7,684 bases of DNA from Oscillospiraceae bacterium. Its GTDB lineage: Bacteria > Bacillota > Clostridia > Oscillospirales > Acutalibacteraceae. Each line of letters opens with the position of its first letter. The stretch's first letter is position 1. Shown piece by piece: positions 6,601 through 7,684 of the stretch. The translations under genes and the position numbers were made by a program. A model generated the notes under the pieces. The model saw only the letters and a program-made list of their open reading frames with translations, ran no database searches and was not told the DNA's origin. The stretch lies in contig WQRM01000074.1 of assembly GCA_009786735.1 (NCBI GenBank), positions 1 to 7,684 of the forward strand, written 5' to 3'.

Positions 6601-6714
6601 GACGAACGGCACCATGTTGTGCACGAACCACATGAAAATCATCAGAAAAGTTGCGCCCACGCCTGACGCCGCCACGTAGCAATTCTCTTTTGCCCAGCGT
6701 TTGAGCTTGTCCAT
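3691..6714 (-). CDS. YfhO family polytopic membrane protein (GT-C-like)
   Basis: 1007 residues; B. subtilis YfhO has about 860. YfhO-family proteins are GT-C-fold membrane proteins; B. subtilis YfhO is implicated in GlcNAc decoration of lipoteichoic acid. A short cytosolic start precedes TM1 (about 14-34), then HMDLFHQYAPLF (49-60, with conserved Asp51 as likely catalytic residue) and GGSLLYSWYSGLGGGF (70-85). About a dozen membrane helices follow up to about 497, including the family motif NDLPHRFSF (376-384). Residues about 500-890 form an extracytoplasmic domain ending with SWRVFLNGQRV (852-862), typical of the family, then a last TM (892-916). Two oddities are a His cluster HGHDHNH (604-610) and a 90-residue cytosolic tail (918-1007), acidic and Pro-rich, ending in a predicted coiled coil. 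AAAGGAGG lies 5 bases before ATG 6714 and overlaps the upstream RCC1 stop, so the pair is probably co-transcribed. No terminator follows the stop. Confidence 0.93.
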   Translation of the reverse strand: MDKLKRWAKENCYVAASGVGATFLMIFMWFVHNMVPFVSGERGVRSILHMDLFHQYAPLFGELQMRLTGGGSLLYSWYSGLGGGFLGNFFNYLSSPIGIITVLLFGHQRVPEAIAVMVLIKCVLAAVTFSYMLKKMFGLNNFSIAAFGILYAFCAWLLAYYWNVMWLDALALLPLIALGIHYCVTKGKFALYAVSLAIAMFSSFYMGFMLCIFSVLFFFVQYFSNYELEAKLPEANKPQPKILRLRLPRAMLAFGAGSLLAGGLAAIALLPTFFALQSSSATGASMPDNANLFFSAFDFLAQHMASLNVTYRGHGMNALPNVYSGVIALLLAPLFLLAPKIKLREKIVYSALMVFMFLSMNVNILNWLWHAGKFPNDLPHRFSFIYSFLLLFIAFRAFQHIRDISAKALLGVGVGVAAFVIIVERVGTPMLQRHVLQHNPGGNNVYGNFYITIAITLAFLLVYGILLLAHMKGDKRWKAGLALLLFCAVITEVSAASINQFRITAVRENFTSGVVQFQHVRNNILDFDDELFSRMEVTDSRTHMAPAWYGYRGISTFSSMANERVANLQNRLGMDSNHINSYIYNPNTPVFNAMHNLRWLVENHGHDHNHPPRGSSFVQTLNPMIYQRHPQLDYERFTVFENRYPLSVAFWAHDNLRQWETAHMNNPIHLQQDFWQRASHVQEDVFTPLEIQINHGSSSHPNLSPEISGTNMISFSERPQGQYAVIPLLLISETDTNVYIHFDRNYIHGLYIMRADRTEARHRRNTVIDIGEIRAGEPLEIELRLTPRHNNATSGSFRLDAYAIDMDTFRAGYEVLSQGALQLTAFSDTRLAGTITAPEDGLMFTSIPFDESWRVFLNGQRVPLLSTGNGAYLAIDLPEGTHEIEMHYRPRGLVLGAAASAVSVLMLALAIVLPILAKKKARQQPAAEDSIVEQPEPTQALPASDIEGQTCDDLLDVSIDEPQTEAVAPAPPPEEPVEQNAAIQEAQEDLRDMQEEVERMQRKYGAE

Positions 6715-6719
6715 GTTTT

Positions 6720-6727
6720 CCTCCTTT
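6720..6727 (-). promoter_or_regulatory. Ribosome binding site of yfhO, overlapping the RCC1 gene stop
   Basis: AAAGGAGG on the minus strand, 5 bases before ATG 6714. Its first two bases belong to the TAA stop of the RCC1-repeat gene. The overlap indicates one mRNA and possible translational coupling of the two genes. Confidence 0.85.
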
Positions 6728-7684
6728 AATTACCCGGGTGAACGATGTTTTGCACAAATGCGTGATAAACTTGCACGGAAGCTTCGCCATTGATGTCACG
6801 CAACACAGAGGTGTTGTTCGTGCCATTGCCTAGCTCGCCATGGGTATTGTTTCCGCTGGCGAGCAAGAGCGAATTGCCGGAGCTGTCCACAGCAATCACA
6901 AAGGTTCTGTAGCCAACTGCTGAAATTTGCACGCCCGCTTCTGCGCCGCCTAGCGACATGGGGAAACGCGGACCGCCGAACACGTTGAGCCGTTGATGGT
7001 GCGTTTTGTTCACATTTAGCCGTTGGTAGCCGCGTTCACCATACCAAGTGCCGCCGCCCCAAGTGAACACGTCGCCGTTGCTCAATATCGCAACCGCGTG
7101 GCGGCTTCCAACGGCAACATGCGTGGTGTTGTCTAAACCAACTTCGCGTCCGATGATTGTACTTGCGCCGTTGATGAACGTGTTTTGTTGGCTGCGGCGC
7201 CCGGTGTCAATCGCAAGTTGCCCGTATTGATTGTTCCCCGCCACCATCAGCTGCCCTGAGGTGGCGCTCGCGTCTTCTGCGCGAACGATGAGGGAGAATC
7301 TGTCTCCCGCGGCGATCTGAATCACGTTGTCGATATAGCGCACATTATTCCAAAGCGTTCGTTGTCCGGAGGGTTGTGCCCGTGATGTTGAACGGCGAGC
7401 CCAGAAGAAAAAACTACGCCCTTGTTGACCATCGCGATTAGAGCCCCATGTCCACAAAACACGACGTGATGTCACGGTTGCCAGCACGTGGTTTGCGCTG
7501 GCTGAAATCGCCATGACATCGCTCAATTGGCTGCCAGAAGATTGCCCATGTGACGAGGAGCCGGCGAGGATTGCGGCGGGCGCGGTAATCGCTGCGCTTG
7601 TGCTGCCAACACCCAACCAACCGTTGCGATTGCAGCCCCAACCCCACGCCAAGCCATCCGCACAAATGGCGAATGAGCGATTTC
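6726..7684 (-). CDS. RCC1-repeat (beta-propeller) protein, C-terminal part (start outside window)
   Basis: 318 residues are visible and the frame stays open to the right edge, so the start is missing; a TTG at 7652 lies inside a repeat (SFAICADG/LAWGWG) and is not a credible start. Five RCC1-like blades follow the pattern [H/R/S]x3-A-x4-G-x4-WG-xN-x2-G-x-LG: about 3-26 (WGCNRNGWLGVG), 63-88 (WTWGSNRDGQQG), 127-158 (VAGNNQYGQLA), 193-220 (FTWGGGTWYGERG) and 259-287 (ASGNNTHGELGNG), counting from the first full codon. RCC1 repeats form a seven-bladed propeller used for binding; in clostridia they often occur in secreted or surface proteins. The sequence ends soon after the last blade (FVQNIVHPGN) with no LPxTG, SLH or membrane segment, so any anchor or signal peptide must lie in the missing N-terminus. 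Binding partner unknown. The 11-base gap and shared ribosome binding site link it to yfhO. Confidence 0.88.
   Translation of the reverse strand, partial: NRSFAICADGLAWGWGCNRNGWLGVGSTSAAITAPAAILAGSSSHGQSSGSQLSDVMAISASANHVLATVTSRRVLWTWGSNRDGQQGRSFFFWARRSTSRAQPSGQRTLWNNVRYIDNVIQIAAGDRFSLIVRAEDASATSGQLMVAGNNQYGQLAIDTGRRSQQNTFINGASTIIGREVGLDNTTHVAVGSRHAVAILSNGDVFTWGGGTWYGERGYQRLNVNKTHHQRLNVFGGPRFPMSLGGAEAGVQISAVGYRTFVIAVDSSGNSLLLASGNNTHGELGNGTNNTSVLRDINGEASVQVYHAFVQNIVHPGN

Noticed and set aside
6035..6826. Minus-strand open frame of 263 codons bridging the RCC1 gene and yfhO
   Set aside because: Overlaps both genes in another frame, Arg/Cys/His-rich, no domain; it would cover the yfhO ribosome binding site.

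Overview
The window comes from an endospore-forming Firmicute, most likely a class Clostridia lineage of fairly high GC (roughly 55-58% by eye). The reasons are the spoIIIA sporulation operon, strong AGGAGG-type ribosome binding sites, a YfhO-family membrane protein and a heptameric attacgc repeat of a kind I recall from clostridial intergenic DNA. Genus or species cannot be named from the sequence alone. Every gene I can support lies on the minus strand, so the region is transcribed from right to left, and it is tightly packed: the longest non-coding stretch is 188 bases.

In order of transcription: (1) 7684-6726, the 3' part of a gene for an RCC1-type beta-propeller protein whose start lies outside the window. 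(2) 6714-3691, a 1007-residue YfhO-family polytopic membrane protein. Its ribosome binding site overlaps the stop codon of the RCC1 gene, so the two are very probably one transcription unit. (3) 3690-3503, an intergenic region with a near-consensus sigma-A promoter, a leader that folds as a four-way junction like the NiCo (czcD) metal riboswitch, and an overlapping 15-bp intrinsic terminator ending in nine U. (4) 3502-2618, a cation diffusion facilitator (CDF) metal exporter, the gene this riboswitch would control. (5) A putative sigma-E-like promoter, followed by spoIIIAA, spoIIIAB, spoIIIAC, spoIIIAD and the first 161 codons of spoIIIAE, running off the left edge of the window. The cistrons overlap or are a few bases apart.

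Three units therefore sit side by side: an envelope unit (RCC1 protein plus YfhO), a metal-homeostasis unit (riboswitch plus CDF exporter), and a mother-cell sporulation unit encoding the ATPase and membrane parts of the SpoIIIA-SpoIIQ channel that feeds the forespore after engulfment. The most notable regulatory element is the riboswitch/attenuator. Other points of interest are a heptameric repeat that forms the C-terminal codons of spoIIIAA, an acidic coiled-coil tail and an extracytoplasmic histidine cluster in YfhO, and a likely non-ATG start for spoIIIAA. I see no wholly new system here.
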